From: Streptomyces sp. NBC_01454
GTDB lineage: Bacteria > Actinomycetota > Actinomycetes > Streptomycetales > Streptomycetaceae
NCBI RefSeq assembly: GCF_036227565.1
Contig: NZ_CP109460.1
Location: 1,426,001-1,490,000, forward strand
Direction: 5' to 3'
Length of the DNA stretch: 64,000 nt
Numbering within the stretch: position 1 is the first letter of the stretch; every line of letters begins with the position of its first letter. The position numbers and the translations under genes are program-made. Of the stretch, positions 25,654-34,715 are shown piece by piece. A model generated the notes under the pieces. That model saw only the letters and a program-made list of their open reading frames with translations. It searched no databases and was not told where the DNA came from.

Positions 25654-26541
25654 GTGAGCGAAGTACTGAACGGCGTCCGGTTACCGCAATGCGGTGACGG
25701 ACGGGCCGACAGCGAAGACGACCAACTCGCGATCCTGACCGAACTGATCGCACAATCCCTTTGCGATCGCAATCCTGGCTTCAAGGAAGTCCTGGAACGC
25801 GGCGGTCACCAGCAGGTCACCCGACTGATCGAGAACGTGCTCCGGAACGGCAACCCGTTGCCCGACAAGGTGCGCGCGGTCATGCTGCGCAGCGACACGG
25901 ACATCCACCTCGTGGCGTCCGCGCTCGGCGACTGCCTCGTCAGCGCGCCGGGTGAGGCGCCGGGTCTGCTGATACCCGCCGCGCTCGCCGACGGCAAGGA
26001 AGGCCGGGCCCGACTGAAGGGCGTGCTGCGCCATCGCGCGGCCGTCGTCGGTCATGCGGTGACGCCGCGGGAGGCCACCGCCTCCGTGCGCGCCGCGTCC
26101 CGGCTGCTGGATCTGGCCTGCGCGTACGACGGCCCGGAGGCCGGCGTGGTGTTCGTCGACGACCACCTCTCCTCCCTGCTGCTGCTCCAGGACGAGTCCT
26201 TGGCCCACACGCTGATCGCCCGCCGCCTCAGCCCGCTCGCCGGGCTGACGCCGGAGCGGTGCGAGCGGCTGGAGGCGACCCTGCTGGCCTGGCTCAGCGG
26301 CATGGGGGCCCCGGAGGTGGCCAAGGCGCTCAGCATCCACCCGCAGACGGTGCGCTACCGGATGCGCCAGCTGGAGAAGCTGTTCGGCGCCCGCCTCCGC
26401 GACCCGCACACCCGCTTCGAGATCGAGCTGGCCCTGCGCAGCCGCCAGCTGATCGCCGGGGCCCGCCGCCGCCGCGCGGCCGTCAGCCGTCGCCGCCCCC
26501 GCGCCGTCGCCAGGCCCCGCACCCCGCTGCCACGCCCCTAG
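25654..26541 (+). CDS. PucR/CdaR-type transcriptional regulator with a TTA codon
   Basis: The 295-residue protein ends in a PucR C-terminal helix-turn-helix: LEATLLAWLSGMGAPEVAKALS, HPQTVRYRMRQLEKLFG and RDPHTRFEIELALR (about residues 208-270). The middle part (about residues 90-195) resembles the CdaR GGDEF-like region, and the N-terminus is unassigned. The tail is arginine-rich. The GTG start (25654) is preceded by GAGGCAG. Codon 10 (25681-25683) is TTA, so full translation should need the bldA tRNA. It diverges from the peptidase operon and is the obvious candidate regulator for it. Confidence 0.8.
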   Translation: MSEVLNGVRLPQCGDGRADSEDDQLAILTELIAQSLCDRNPGFKEVLERGGHQQVTRLIENVLRNGNPLPDKVRAVMLRSDTDIHLVASALGDCLVSAPGEAPGLLIPAALADGKEGRARLKGVLRHRAAVVGHAVTPREATASVRAASRLLDLACAYDGPEAGVVFVDDHLSSLLLLQDESLAHTLIARRLSPLAGLTPERCERLEATLLAWLSGMGAPEVAKALSIHPQTVRYRMRQLEKLFGARLRDPHTRFEIELALRSRQLIAGARRRRAAVSRRRPRAVARPRTPLPRP

Positions 26542-26784
26542 GAGTACCCCCCATCCACCCCCCATGATTTGGCGAACGTCACACCCCGGCACCCACGCCG
26601 AATACGGACAATCCACCCCAATCCCCTGAGGTGGCCGGACGCCCGCCACGTATCGTCACCGTGACCCATGACCGGGAGGCCGGCCGGCGCACGGCTGCAC
26701 CGACCCGCAGCGGAGCCGGACGTGCGAGGCCGGACGCCCGAGAGCGGGGCCTTCGATACACAGCGGGAGCAGAACATCACCTCC

Positions 26785-27660
26785 ATGCACGGATCACGCA
26801 TATCGACCTGCACACGGCGCGGGCTGGCCGCGGTCGTGGCCGCCGGATCGCTGCTCACGGTGCTCAGCGCGGCGACCCCGGCCGCGGCCGGCACCGCCGA
26901 CGCCCCGGTGGGCGGCTCCAAGGTCGTCTGCACGTCGAAGAAGCCGGGCCTGGCGCCGGCGCTGTCCCGGGACCTCGCCGGCGCCCTCGGCGGACGCCGG
27001 GGCGCCTCCGCACTGGCGGTCTACGACCGGTCCACCTCGACCAGCTGCGAATTCAAGGGCGGCACCCACTTCGACTCGGCGAGCGTGGTGAAGGTCACCG
27101 TGCTCGGCGCCCTGCTGCGGCAGGCCGAGGAGGCGCACCGCAAGCTGACGCCGCACGAGGTCGATCTGACCACCGACATGATCACCAAGTCGGACAACGA
27201 CGCCACCACCGCGCTCTGGCAACGCGTCCGCCCCGCCGGCGTCCAGCACTTCCTGTCGCTGGCCGCCATGCGGGACACCGTCCCCGGCAAGGACGGGGAC
27301 TGGGGCCTGACCCAGATCACCGCCCACGACCAGCTGACGCTGCTGCGGCTGCTCACCACGGACACCCCGGTGCTCACCGCGCACTCCCGGGGCTATGCGC
27401 TCGACCTGATGCACCGGGTCGCCCCCGACCAGCGGTGGGGGGCGCCCGCCGGTGCCCCGGCCGGCGCGGCCGTGCACGTCAAGAACGGCTGGCTGCCGCG
27501 CGACAAGGGCGGCTGGCGGGTGCACAGCGTCGGCGCCTTCACCGGCAGCGGCCACGACTACGGCATGGCCGTCCTGTCCACCGGCAGCCACACCATGGAC
27601 TACGGCGTCGACACCATCGAGAACGCCGCCCGGGTCGTCCACCGCGATCTGGCGCGCTGA
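26785..27660 (+). CDS. Secreted class A beta-lactamase-like serine hydrolase
   Basis: The 291-residue protein has a signal peptide ending near ATPAAAG (residue 36). The penicillin-recognising fold is shown by SVVK (Ser100-Lys103), SDN (136-138) and KNGW (233-236) in place of KTG. I do not find the omega-loop E-x-x-L-N that class A beta-lactamases use for deacylation, so it is more likely a DD-peptidase-like or other acyl-serine hydrolase. The ATG at 26785 is the only start giving a proper signal peptide. It follows the PucR-type regulator by 243 bp and a perfect hairpin terminates it. Confidence 0.75.
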   Translation: MHGSRISTCTRRGLAAVVAAGSLLTVLSAATPAAAGTADAPVGGSKVVCTSKKPGLAPALSRDLAGALGGRRGASALAVYDRSTSTSCEFKGGTHFDSASVVKVTVLGALLRQAEEAHRKLTPHEVDLTTDMITKSDNDATTALWQRVRPAGVQHFLSLAAMRDTVPGKDGDWGLTQITAHDQLTLLRLLTTDTPVLTAHSRGYALDLMHRVAPDQRWGAPAGAPAGAAVHVKNGWLPRDKGGWRVHSVGAFTGSGHDYGMAVLSTGSHTMDYGVDTIENAARVVHRDLAR

Positions 27661-27725
27661 CTCACCGACCCGGGCCGGGCGCGGGTGAACGCGCCCGCTG
27701 CCGACCGCAGTTCAGGCCGTGAAGA

Positions 27726-27750
27726 GCCCGGGCAGCGCCGCTGCCCGGGC
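27726..27750 (+). terminator. Terminator hairpin after the serine hydrolase gene
   Basis: A perfect 12-bp inverted repeat (27726-27737 with 27739-27750) with a one-base centre starts 66 bp after the stop codon. This is a typical Streptomyces terminator without a U-tract. Confidence 0.7.
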
Positions 27751-27865
27751 CCCGGTGCGCTCCGCCCGGCGCGCGGCGGCCCGTGCGGTACGACTTTGCA
27801 CTCCCCCGGGTGACCGGCCCCCCGATCGGCCCCGGCGGAGGCACGCCCGGCGATATCAACGCCAC

Positions 27866-28807
27866 ATGATCGAGGCAGCGCGCACCACGGGCCACGAACC
27901 GTCCGCTCCGTCCGTCCCCCGCCCCGCGGCCCCCGCCGGGGGGAGCCCCGCGCCACGGCGCGTCACGGCGGATCTGAGGGGAGTGCCCGAAACGGCGCTG
28001 TGGACGCTCCGGCACCGCGCCGCCGAGGCCGCCCGCCCGGACACGGTGCTGCCCGATCCCCGCGCCGTCCGGCTGCGGGCCGAGCTCGACTTCCCGGAGC
28101 GGCTGGGCGCCGTCCGGCCCTGGCTGGCGCAGGCCATCGCCCTGCGCGCCCTCGCCTTCGACGGGGTGGTGCGCGCGTTTCTCACCGCCCACCCGGACGG
28201 CACCGTGGTCGCGCTCGGCGAGGGCCTGGAGACACAGTTCTGGCGGGTGGACAACGGCCGGGTCCGCTGGGTCACCGTCGACCTCCCCGAACCGCTGGCG
28301 CTGCGTGGACAGGTGCTGCCGCACGGCGCCCGGCAGCACCTCCTCGCCTGCGACGCGCGCGACGGCCGCTGGACGGCCGGGATCGACGCGGCACGCGGCG
28401 TGCTGGTGACGGCTCAGGGCCTGCTGATGTATCTGGAGCCGGCACAGGCGACCCGGCTGATCGGCGTCTGCGCCGAGGCGTTCCCCGGCGGCACCATGGT
28501 CTTCGACACCGTCTCGCGGCGGTTCAGCGCCCGCACCCGCCGCGGCGCGAAGGGGCTCGTCGGCCATCGTCTGCCCCCGATGCCCTGGGGCATGGACGCC
28601 GCCGAGCGGCCGCTGCTGCGCGAGGCCCATCCGGCCATCGGTGAGGTGGCGGCCCTTGCGCTCCCGGCGGGCCGCGGCCTCCTCGGCCGTCTCGCGCCCC
28701 GGCTCACGGCCGTGCCGCTGGTGCGCAACGACTGCCCGCTGCTCACCCGGCTGCGCTTCGACCCGGCGCCCGCCCCCGTACCGGGCCAGTCCCGGCGGTC
28801 CGGCTGA
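27866..28807 (+). CDS. LCMT/PPM1-like SAM-dependent methyltransferase
   Basis: The 313-residue protein resembles the leucine-carboxyl-methyltransferase-like group of O-methyltransferases. It contains VVALGEGLETQFWRVDNG (SAM-binding region), VTVDLPEPLALR, and the characteristic GVLVTAQGLLMYLEP segment followed by MVFDTVSRRFSART. In actinobacteria such enzymes methylate polyketide or other small-molecule hydroxyl or carboxyl groups. The ATG at 27866 is the start that leaves the Pro/Ala-rich N-terminus of about 30 residues. No pathway genes adjoin it. Confidence 0.75.
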   Translation: MIEAARTTGHEPSAPSVPRPAAPAGGSPAPRRVTADLRGVPETALWTLRHRAAEAARPDTVLPDPRAVRLRAELDFPERLGAVRPWLAQAIALRALAFDGVVRAFLTAHPDGTVVALGEGLETQFWRVDNGRVRWVTVDLPEPLALRGQVLPHGARQHLLACDARDGRWTAGIDAARGVLVTAQGLLMYLEPAQATRLIGVCAEAFPGGTMVFDTVSRRFSARTRRGAKGLVGHRLPPMPWGMDAAERPLLREAHPAIGEVAALALPAGRGLLGRLAPRLTAVPLVRNDCPLLTRLRFDPAPAPVPGQSRRSG

Positions 28808-28897
28808 GAGCCGCCGGCGTGCGGGCCCGGCACGGCGGGCGGCAGGCGCCGCGGCGGGCGGGCCCGCGCACCGCCCGAGCCACCCGCCGCGACCGGC

Positions 28898-31438
28898 TCA
28901 GTCCTCGTGCCCCAGCTGGAGATCGCGTTCGGTGCGGCCGCCGCCCGCCACCTGCAGGACGGTGGCCACCGGCGGGTACCCGGCGGCGATGACGGTGTAT
29001 TCACCGGCCGACAGGTCCACGAAGCGGAACAGCCCGTCGGAACCGGTGATCGCGGTGTCGACGACATTGCCGGCGGCATCCAGCAGCGTGACCCGGGCGT
29101 CCTCGACGGTCCGGCCGCCACCGGCCCGTACGGTCCCGCGCAGCACCGCGCCACCGGCGAGCTCGATGTCCTGGCGGGTCTCCCGGGATGCCTGGACGCT
29201 CACCGGCAGGGCGGCGGGCCGGAACGCCGGGGCGCTGGAGGCGAGGGTGTACTCGCCGGCCACCAAGTCCCCGATGACATAGCCGCCTTCGCGCCCGCTG
29301 CGGGTGGTGGCGACCACCTCACCGCGGACATCGGTGAGGGTGACCATGGCATCGCGTACGGGGGTGCCGTCGGCGGTGGTGACGGTGCCGGCGAGACGCC
29401 CCGCGCCGCCGAGCACGACGTCCAGATCGACCGGCCGCTCGCCGACGGTGACGGTGACCGCCTGCGGCTGGTGCCCGCCCGCCGATGCGATCAGCACATA
29501 GGAGCCGGCGCCCGGCGTGCTCAGCGCGTACCGGCCGTCCTCGCCGGTGGCGCCGCGGCCGATCTGCCGGCCGGCGACGTCGATCAGGGTCAGTGCCGCG
29601 CGCGGCACGATGCTGCCGTCGTGGTGCTGGACGGTGCCGCACACCGGGACGCCGGCCGGGGCCGTGTGCGGTCCGCCGGGGTGCCGGTGCGCACGGGGGT
29701 AAGCAGGCCCGGAATCACGGGAGTTGACGGCGTCGGCGGCCGTGGCGGTACGGGCCTGCGGGACGGCTGCGGGGTCGGCCGGTTCGCCGTACGGCGCCTG
29801 CGGGGTGGTGGAGGCCTGCGGAGCATGCGGGGCGTGGGACACCAGGGGTTTCTCTTTCAGGAAGAAGGCGAGCAGGAAGCCCAGGACGAGCACCGGCACG
29901 AGGTAGCAGAAGATCCCCGGCATGGCGTGCGCATACGCGGCGACATAGCTGTCGCGCAGCGGGGCGGGCAGCGCCCGCACCAGTTGCGGGGTGATCGACT
30001 CCGGATCGGGCAGCTGCGCCGACCGCGGCAGCCGGTCGCCGAGCCGGCGGGCCAGCCGGTCGGCGAAGAGGGTGCCGAAGAGGGCCGCACCGGCGCTGCC
30101 GCCGATCTGCCGGAAGTAGTGGGTGGCGCTGGTGGCCGTGCCGAGGTCGGCGGGGCGTACGGAGTTCTGCACGGCGAGCACCAGCACCGGCAGGACGAGA
30201 CCGATGCCGAGGCCGAGGACACCCATCCAGACGCTGTAGACCTCGCGCGGGGTGTCCTCCTGCCACCGCGACAGCAGCCACATCCCCACCGCGGCCACCG
30301 CACAGCCCAGGAGGGGGAAGACGCGGTAGTGCCCGGTGCGGCTGATGAGGCGGCCGGAGACGAGGGAGGCGAGGACGATGCCGCCCATCATCGGCAGCAT
30401 CAGCAGCCCGGACGTGGTGGCGGTGGCGCCGTCGACCATCTGCAGGAAGGTCGGCAGATAGCTGGCGGCCCCGAAGAGCGCGATGCCGATGACGGCGCCG
30501 ATCAGCCCGGTGACGCGGAAGACCGAGTCGCGGAACAGCCGCAGCGGGATCAGGGGTTCGGCGGCGAAGTGCTCGACGGCGACGAACAGCAGGGCGGTGC
30601 CGAGCGCGCCGGCGCCGAGGCCGAGCACGACCCGTGAGTCCCAGGCGTACGTGGTGCCGCCCCAACTGGTCAGCAGGACCACGCAGGTGGAGAAGGCGGC
30701 GAGCAGCAGGGCGCCGGGCAGGTCCAGCCCGGCGCGGCGGGCCGGCCGGGGCAGTTTCAGCACGAAGGCGATGAGCAGCAGCGTCAGCACGCCGAGCGGG
30801 ACGTTGAGGTAGAAGCACCAGCGCCAGGAGGCGTGGTCGGTGCAGAAGCCGCCGATCAGCGGCCCGGCCACCGAGGCGAGCCCGAAGGCCGCACCGATCA
30901 GGCCCATGTAGCGGCCGCGGGCCCGGGGCGGGACGAGATCGGCGATGATCGCCTGGACGCCGATCATGAGCCCGCCGCCGCCGGCGCCCTGGACCGCGCG
31001 GAAGGCGACGAGTTCGTCCATGCTCCGCGACCAGCCCGCCAGCGCCGAGCCGGCGGTGAAGACGAGGAGGGCGAAGAGGAAGACGGGCTTGCGGCCGAAG
31101 AGATCACCGAGCTTGCCGTAGAGCGGCAGTCCGATGGTGGCGGCCAGGAGGTAGGACGTCACCGCCCAGGACATCGTGTCCAGGCCGTGCAGTTCGCCGA
31201 CGATCTTCGGGAGCGCGGTGGCCACGATGGTCTGGTCGAGGGCGGCGAGCAGCAGCGCCGCCATCAGCCCGGCGAAGACCAGGCGCACGCGGCGGGGGCC
31301 GGGCGGCGCCATCGCGGCGGGGCCGGGGCCCGCGCCGCCGGGCCGGTGGTGCACGGCCGGCCGCGCCGGAGGTGCCGGGGTGCCCGCTGCGGGCGGACCG
31401 GTCCGCTCGACCCGTTCACCCAGGGTGGTCCCGCCCAC
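28898..31438 (-). CDS. DHA2-type MFS exporter fused to three carboxypeptidase-regulatory-like domains
   Basis: The 846-residue protein has an MFS transporter of the 14-helix drug:proton antiporter type at about residues 50-540, with [13 protein letters not shown], the motif A loop [11 protein letters not shown] and motif C-type AGPLIGGF. A disordered Ala/Pro/His linker follows. Residues about 610-840 are three beta-sandwich repeats of the CarboxypepD_reg type ([35 protein letters not shown], each ending in a G-x-Y-x-L/V segment). The GTG at 31438 follows GGGGAG. The tail would lie after the last membrane helix; its role is unknown. A large palindrome lies upstream at 31461-31493. Confidence 0.85.
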   Translation of the reverse strand: MGGTTLGERVERTGPPAAGTPAPPARPAVHHRPGGAGPGPAAMAPPGPRRVRLVFAGLMAALLLAALDQTIVATALPKIVGELHGLDTMSWAVTSYLLAATIGLPLYGKLGDLFGRKPVFLFALLVFTAGSALAGWSRSMDELVAFRAVQGAGGGGLMIGVQAIIADLVPPRARGRYMGLIGAAFGLASVAGPLIGGFCTDHASWRWCFYLNVPLGVLTLLLIAFVLKLPRPARRAGLDLPGALLLAAFSTCVVLLTSWGGTTYAWDSRVVLGLGAGALGTALLFVAVEHFAAEPLIPLRLFRDSVFRVTGLIGAVIGIALFGAASYLPTFLQMVDGATATTSGLLMLPMMGGIVLASLVSGRLISRTGHYRVFPLLGCAVAAVGMWLLSRWQEDTPREVYSVWMGVLGLGIGLVLPVLVLAVQNSVRPADLGTATSATHYFRQIGGSAGAALFGTLFADRLARRLGDRLPRSAQLPDPESITPQLVRALPAPLRDSYVAAYAHAMPGIFCYLVPVLVLGFLLAFFLKEKPLVSHAPHAPQASTTPQAPYGEPADPAAVPQARTATAADAVNSRDSGPAYPRAHRHPGGPHTAPAGVPVCGTVQHHDGSIVPRAALTLIDVAGRQIGRGATGEDGRYALSTPGAGSYVLIASAGGHQPQAVTVTVGERPVDLDVVLGGAGRLAGTVTTADGTPVRDAMVTLTDVRGEVVATTRSGREGGYVIGDLVAGEYTLASSAPAFRPAALPVSVQASRETRQDIELAGGAVLRGTVRAGGGRTVEDARVTLLDAAGNVVDTAITGSDGLFRFVDLSAGEYTVIAAGYPPVATVLQVAGGGRTERDLQLGHED

Positions 31439-31460
31439 GTGCTGCTCCCCTCGTCACGCC

Positions 31461-31493
31461 TGTTGCCGCCCAATTTCTCGCATTGGGCGACAA
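31461..31493. promoter_or_regulatory. Operator-like palindrome upstream of the MFS gene
   Basis: Arms 31461-31473 and 31481-31493 match at 12 of 13 positions around a 7-bp centre (GTTG-C-CGCCCAAT ... ATTGGGCG-A-CAAC). The site ends 23 bp from the MFS start. DHA2 exporters are usually controlled by TetR or MarR repressors, and this has the right size and place, but no regulator gene adjoins it. Confidence 0.6.
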
Positions 31494-31622
31494 CACCGAT
31501 CAAGCGCGGCGAATGGGGGCGTGCGGGGCGGGAACGGACGTCAAGTACGGTGCGCAGCGCGCCTCTTGGGCTCCCATCAGGGCTTTCCGCAAGGAGGCGA
31601 GCCGGCGGGCCGCACACTTCGG

Positions 31623-31650
31623 CTCACCGGAAACCACCCGAACCGGTGAG
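31623..31650 (-). terminator. Hairpin downstream of the SRPBCC gene
   Basis: CTCACCGG and CCGGTGAG form an 8-bp perfect stem with a 12-nt loop, 42 bp beyond the SRPBCC stop on the minus strand. It sits in a 253-bp gap that otherwise holds the MFS promoter region. Confidence 0.5.
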
Positions 31651-31691
31651 TGTGACGGCGGGCGTGCGGGGTGACGGAAGGGCCGGACCGC

Positions 31692-32135
31692 TCACTTCTC
31701 CGTCTCGCGGGCGAGGTTGTCGAGGAGCGCGTCGTAGATCCGGCCGAGCCCCTTGGGGGCGAAGGTCTTCTCGAAGAAGCCGCCGACGCCGCCGGCGCCC
31801 GTCCAGGTGGTGGTGACGACAACCTTGGTGCGCTTCTCGCCCGCCGGGGTGACGACCCAGGTGGTCACCATCGACGAATTGCGGTCCTTCTCCACGAGCT
31901 GGCCCTCGGTCGGCTCGTCGACCTCCAGCAGGCAGTCCCGCACCCGCTTGCTCGTGGCCTGGAGCTTCCAGTGGACGAGGGTGCCCTTGCCGTCGCCGCC
32001 CTCGCGGACCTCGTACTCGCTGAAGTGCTCGGGCAGCAGCTTCTGGCGCGTACCGCTGTAGTCGGCGAGCGCGTCGAACACGTCCTCCGGGTCCGCCGCG
32101 ATCTCGCGCTGCGTCGTGGCCTCGACCTGCCCCAT
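31692..32135 (-). CDS. SRPBCC (polyketide cyclase/START-like) protein
   Basis: The 147-residue protein begins MGQVEATTQREIAADPEDVF, the usual entry to the SRPBCC helix-grip fold, and ends with an amphipathic helix (YDALLDNLARETEK). Such proteins bind lipids or hydrophobic ligands or act as cyclases. There is no signal peptide. It is divergent from the radical SAM gene, with 157 bp between the starts. The ligand is unknown. Confidence 0.8.
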   Translation of the reverse strand: MGQVEATTQREIAADPEDVFDALADYSGTRQKLLPEHFSEYEVREGGDGKGTLVHWKLQATSKRVRDCLLEVDEPTEGQLVEKDRNSSMVTTWVVTPAGEKRTKVVVTTTWTGAGGVGGFFEKTFAPKGLGRIYDALLDNLARETEK

Positions 32136-32236
32136 GTGCGTTTCCCTCCGGTAGTCGGCTGCCCGCCCTGCGGTGCACCGCCAAGCCAACCACCCCCGGG
32201 TGACCCGCCCAAATCCAGGGTTGACCCACAGCATGG

Positions 32237-32254
32237 GAACGTTTGTTCTATTAT
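32237..32254 (+). promoter_or_regulatory. LexA-like SOS box abutting a -10 hexamer
   Basis: GAAC-GTTT-GTTC (32237-32248) fits the actinobacterial and Gram-positive LexA core GAAC-N4-GTTC. It is followed directly by TATTAT (32249-32254), a good -10 hexamer, about 40 bp before the radical SAM start. A repressor bound here would block the promoter. Confidence 0.65.
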
Positions 32255-32292
32255 TGCCACGGGGGGCTCGGCAGGATCCAGAAGGAGGCCCG

Positions 32293-33315
32293 ATGCGCTG
32301 GGACAATCTCGGCGACAGCCCGTCCGCACTGTTCGGTACGGAGGTCGTGAGCCGGACCGTCGACACCCCCGAATTCCGCGGGATCACCTTCCATGAGGTA
32401 CACGCCCGCTCGCTCGTGAACCGGGTCCCGGGCGCCTCCCGGATGCCGTTCGAATGGACCGTGAATCCCTACCGCGGCTGCAGCCACGCCTGTGTGTACT
32501 GCTTCGCGCGCAAGACGCACAGCTATCTCGACCTGGACACCGGGCAGGGCTTCGACTCCCAGATCGTGGTGAAGGTCAACGCGCCCGCGCTGCTGCGGCG
32601 TGAGCTGGCCGCCCGCCGCTGGCGCGGCGAGCACATAGCGATGGGCACCAACGTCGACTGTTATCAGCGCGCGGAGGGCCGCTACGCCCTGATGCCCGGC
32701 ATCCTCGAGGCGCTGCGCGACCACGCCAACCCCTTCTCGATCCTCACCAAGGGCACCCTCATCCTCCGCGACCTGACGCTGCTCCAGCAGGCCGCCGCGG
32801 TCACCGACATCGGCATCTCCGTCTCCGTCGGCTTCCTCGACCGCGAGCTGTGGCGCACGGTCGAGCCCGGCACCCCCGCCCCGGAACGCCGCCTGGAGGT
32901 GGTGCGGACCCTCACCGCGCACGGCATCGGCTGCGGGGTGCTGATGGCGCCGGTGATCCCGTTCCTCGGGGACGCGCCGGAGCAGCTGCGGGCCACGGTG
33001 CGCGCCGTCGCGGAGGCCGGCGCCGGCTCCGTGACCCCCCTCGTACTGCATCTGCGGCCCGGCGCCCGCGAGTGGTTCATGGCCTGGCTGGGGCACCACC
33101 ACCCGCACCTCGTGCGGCGCTACGAGACGATGTACGCCGACGGCGCCTACGCCCCGACGTGGTACCAGCGCCGGATCACCCGTCAGGTCCACGAACTCGC
33201 CACGGAGTACGGCATCGGCCCCGGCCGGACCCGCCGGCTCCCGCCACCGCCGGATCCCGGCCCGGCACCGGCCGCCGGCACCCCGCCGGAGCCGACCCAG
33301 CTGACGCTGCTCTGA
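32293..33315 (+). CDS. Rv2578c-family radical SAM protein
   Basis: The 340-residue protein has the radical SAM motif CSHACVYC (Cys63, Cys67, Cys70) within PYRGCSHACVYCFARKTHSYLDL, which is characteristic of the Rv2578c/SplB-related family. It continues with AMGTNVDCYQRAEGRY and VSVGFLDRELWR. The family is distantly related to spore photoproduct lyase and its reaction is not known to me. The C-terminal tail is Pro-rich. The ATG at 32293 has AAGGAGG at good spacing. The LexA-like box in its promoter suggests induction by DNA damage. Confidence 0.88.
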   Translation: MRWDNLGDSPSALFGTEVVSRTVDTPEFRGITFHEVHARSLVNRVPGASRMPFEWTVNPYRGCSHACVYCFARKTHSYLDLDTGQGFDSQIVVKVNAPALLRRELAARRWRGEHIAMGTNVDCYQRAEGRYALMPGILEALRDHANPFSILTKGTLILRDLTLLQQAAAVTDIGISVSVGFLDRELWRTVEPGTPAPERRLEVVRTLTAHGIGCGVLMAPVIPFLGDAPEQLRATVRAVAEAGAGSVTPLVLHLRPGAREWFMAWLGHHHPHLVRRYETMYADGAYAPTWYQRRITRQVHELATEYGIGPGRTRRLPPPPDPGPAPAAGTPPEPTQLTLL

Positions 33316-33396
33316 GCGGCCGGGCGGCGCAGCGGCTCGACGCAGGGCCGCCGGTGGGCCGGAAAAGTCCTTGACGGGACTCCTAGCCTCTCGGAC

Positions 33397-34047
33397 ATGG
33401 ACAGGTCTTGTGGACGGACGGCGGACCCGCTCCGGCACGCCGTACGGATAAGGGAGATGACCGCGGCCGACGTCGACGCGGTCTCGGCGGTGCGGGTCCG
33501 CGGCTGGCAGCACGCGTATCGGGGGCTGATGCCCCAGGCGTATCTGGACGCGATGAGCGTGGCGGCGGATGCCGGGCGGCGGCGGGCGTGGTTCGGCCGC
33601 CGGACGACGGAGGTGTCGGATCTGGTGGCCGAACGCGACGGCGAGGTCATCGGCTGGGCCTCGGTCGGACCGGCCCGCGACCCCGATATCGCCCCGGGCG
33701 CCGAGGAGTTGCCCGCACCCCGGCCGACCGCGGGCGAGCTGCTCGCGCTCTATGTGGCGCCGGACCTGATCGGCACCGGCGTCGGGCGCGCCCTGCTGGC
33801 CGCCGGCACGGCCGACGCACGGGCGAAGGGGTTTGACACGCTGTATCTGTGGGTGGTGCGCGGCAACACCCTCGCCCGCCGCTTCTACGAGCGGGCCGGC
33901 TTCATGCCGGACGGCGCGGAGGAGTCCCACGAGGTGGGCGGCCGCAGCGTCCCGGAGCTGCGCTACCGGCGCCGGCTCACGCCGGAGTCCGCGCCGCCGG
34001 AGTCCGCCCGCCCGGCGCCCGGCCCGGCCCCCTGCTCCGGATCCTGA
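33397..34047 (+). CDS. GNAT family N-acetyltransferase
   Basis: The 216-residue protein shows VRIREMTAADVDAVSAVRVRGWQHAYRGL at the N-terminus and LYVAPDLIGTGVGRALL as acetyl-CoA motif A, then LYLWVVRGNTLARRFYERAGF. The last 25 residues are Pro/Ala-rich and are not part of the fold. They overlap the convergent HEAT-repeat gene by 85 bp. The substrate is unknown. Confidence 0.8.
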   Translation: MDRSCGRTADPLRHAVRIREMTAADVDAVSAVRVRGWQHAYRGLMPQAYLDAMSVAADAGRRRAWFGRRTTEVSDLVAERDGEVIGWASVGPARDPDIAPGAEELPAPRPTAGELLALYVAPDLIGTGVGRALLAAGTADARAKGFDTLYLWVVRGNTLARRFYERAGFMPDGAEESHEVGGRSVPELRYRRRLTPESAPPESARPAPGPAPCSGS

Positions 34048-34715
34048 CCCCGGCCCGGCCCGCCGTCCGCGCGGCCCCCACTCCTGCCGTCCGGCCCGGC
34101 TGGTGCCGCCGCCTCCTCGTGCACCCCCAGCCGCGCCAGTGACGCCGCGGCGGCGGCCGCCAGCCGCGGATGGGCGACGGCGGCGGTGAGGGCGGGGACG
34201 GCGCGCCGGTCGCCCAGCGCGCCCAGGCCCTCGACGCAGGCGAGCGCCACCCGCCAGTAGGGGGTGTGCGGGGTCAGCAGCCGCTCCAGGGTCGCGATCA
34301 GCGCCGGGACGGACTGCGGCGCACGGAGCTCGGCGAGCAGCCGGACCGGGTGCAGGGCGTAGGCGGTGCGCAGCGGGTTGGTGGCCAGCGCGGCCGCGGC
34401 GCGGGCGGTACGGGGATCGCCGAGCCGGGCCAGGGCGTGAGCGGCGGTGGCGCAGCGCACCGGGTCGCGGTAGTTCAGTAACAGCACGAGCGTCTCGAAG
34501 GCCCGCTTGTCGCCGGCGCAGCCCAGGATGAAGGCGGCGATCTCCCTGGCCCACAGCGGACGTTCGACGGCGACCAGCATCCGGGCCAGTTCCTCGCGGC
34601 CGGCCGGAGTGTTCTTGCGGGCCAGCCCCAGCAGCCGTTCATAGGCGACCAGATCCTGCGGGGAGCGGAGCTCGGCCCGCACCCGGTCCGTCAACTCGTG
34701 GAATTCGTCTTCCAT
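33963..34715 (-). CDS. HEAT-repeat (PBS-lyase-like) protein
   Basis: The 250-residue protein consists of alpha-helical HEAT repeats (CATAAHALARLGDPRTARAA, VALACVEGLGALGDRRAVPAL, AAAAASLARLGVHEEA), followed by a Gly/Pro-rich tail that overlaps the GNAT gene on the other strand. HEAT proteins are usually scaffolds. I chose the ATG at 34715 (MEDEFHELTDRV) with GGGAG upstream. No partner can be named. Confidence 0.75.
   Translation of the reverse strand: MEDEFHELTDRVRAELRSPQDLVAYERLLGLARKNTPAGREELARMLVAVERPLWAREIAAFILGCAGDKRAFETLVLLLNYRDPVRCATAAHALARLGDPRTARAAAALATNPLRTAYALHPVRLLAELRAPQSVPALIATLERLLTPHTPYWRVALACVEGLGALGDRRAVPALTAAVAHPRLAAAAAASLARLGVHEEAAAPAGPDGRSGGRADGGPGRGQDPEQGAGPGAGRADSGGADSGVSRRR

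Noticed and set aside
31500..31690. Short plus-strand frame downstream of an AAGGAGG at about 31590
   Set aside because: There is no start codon at a suitable distance and the following sequence forms a terminator-like hairpin.
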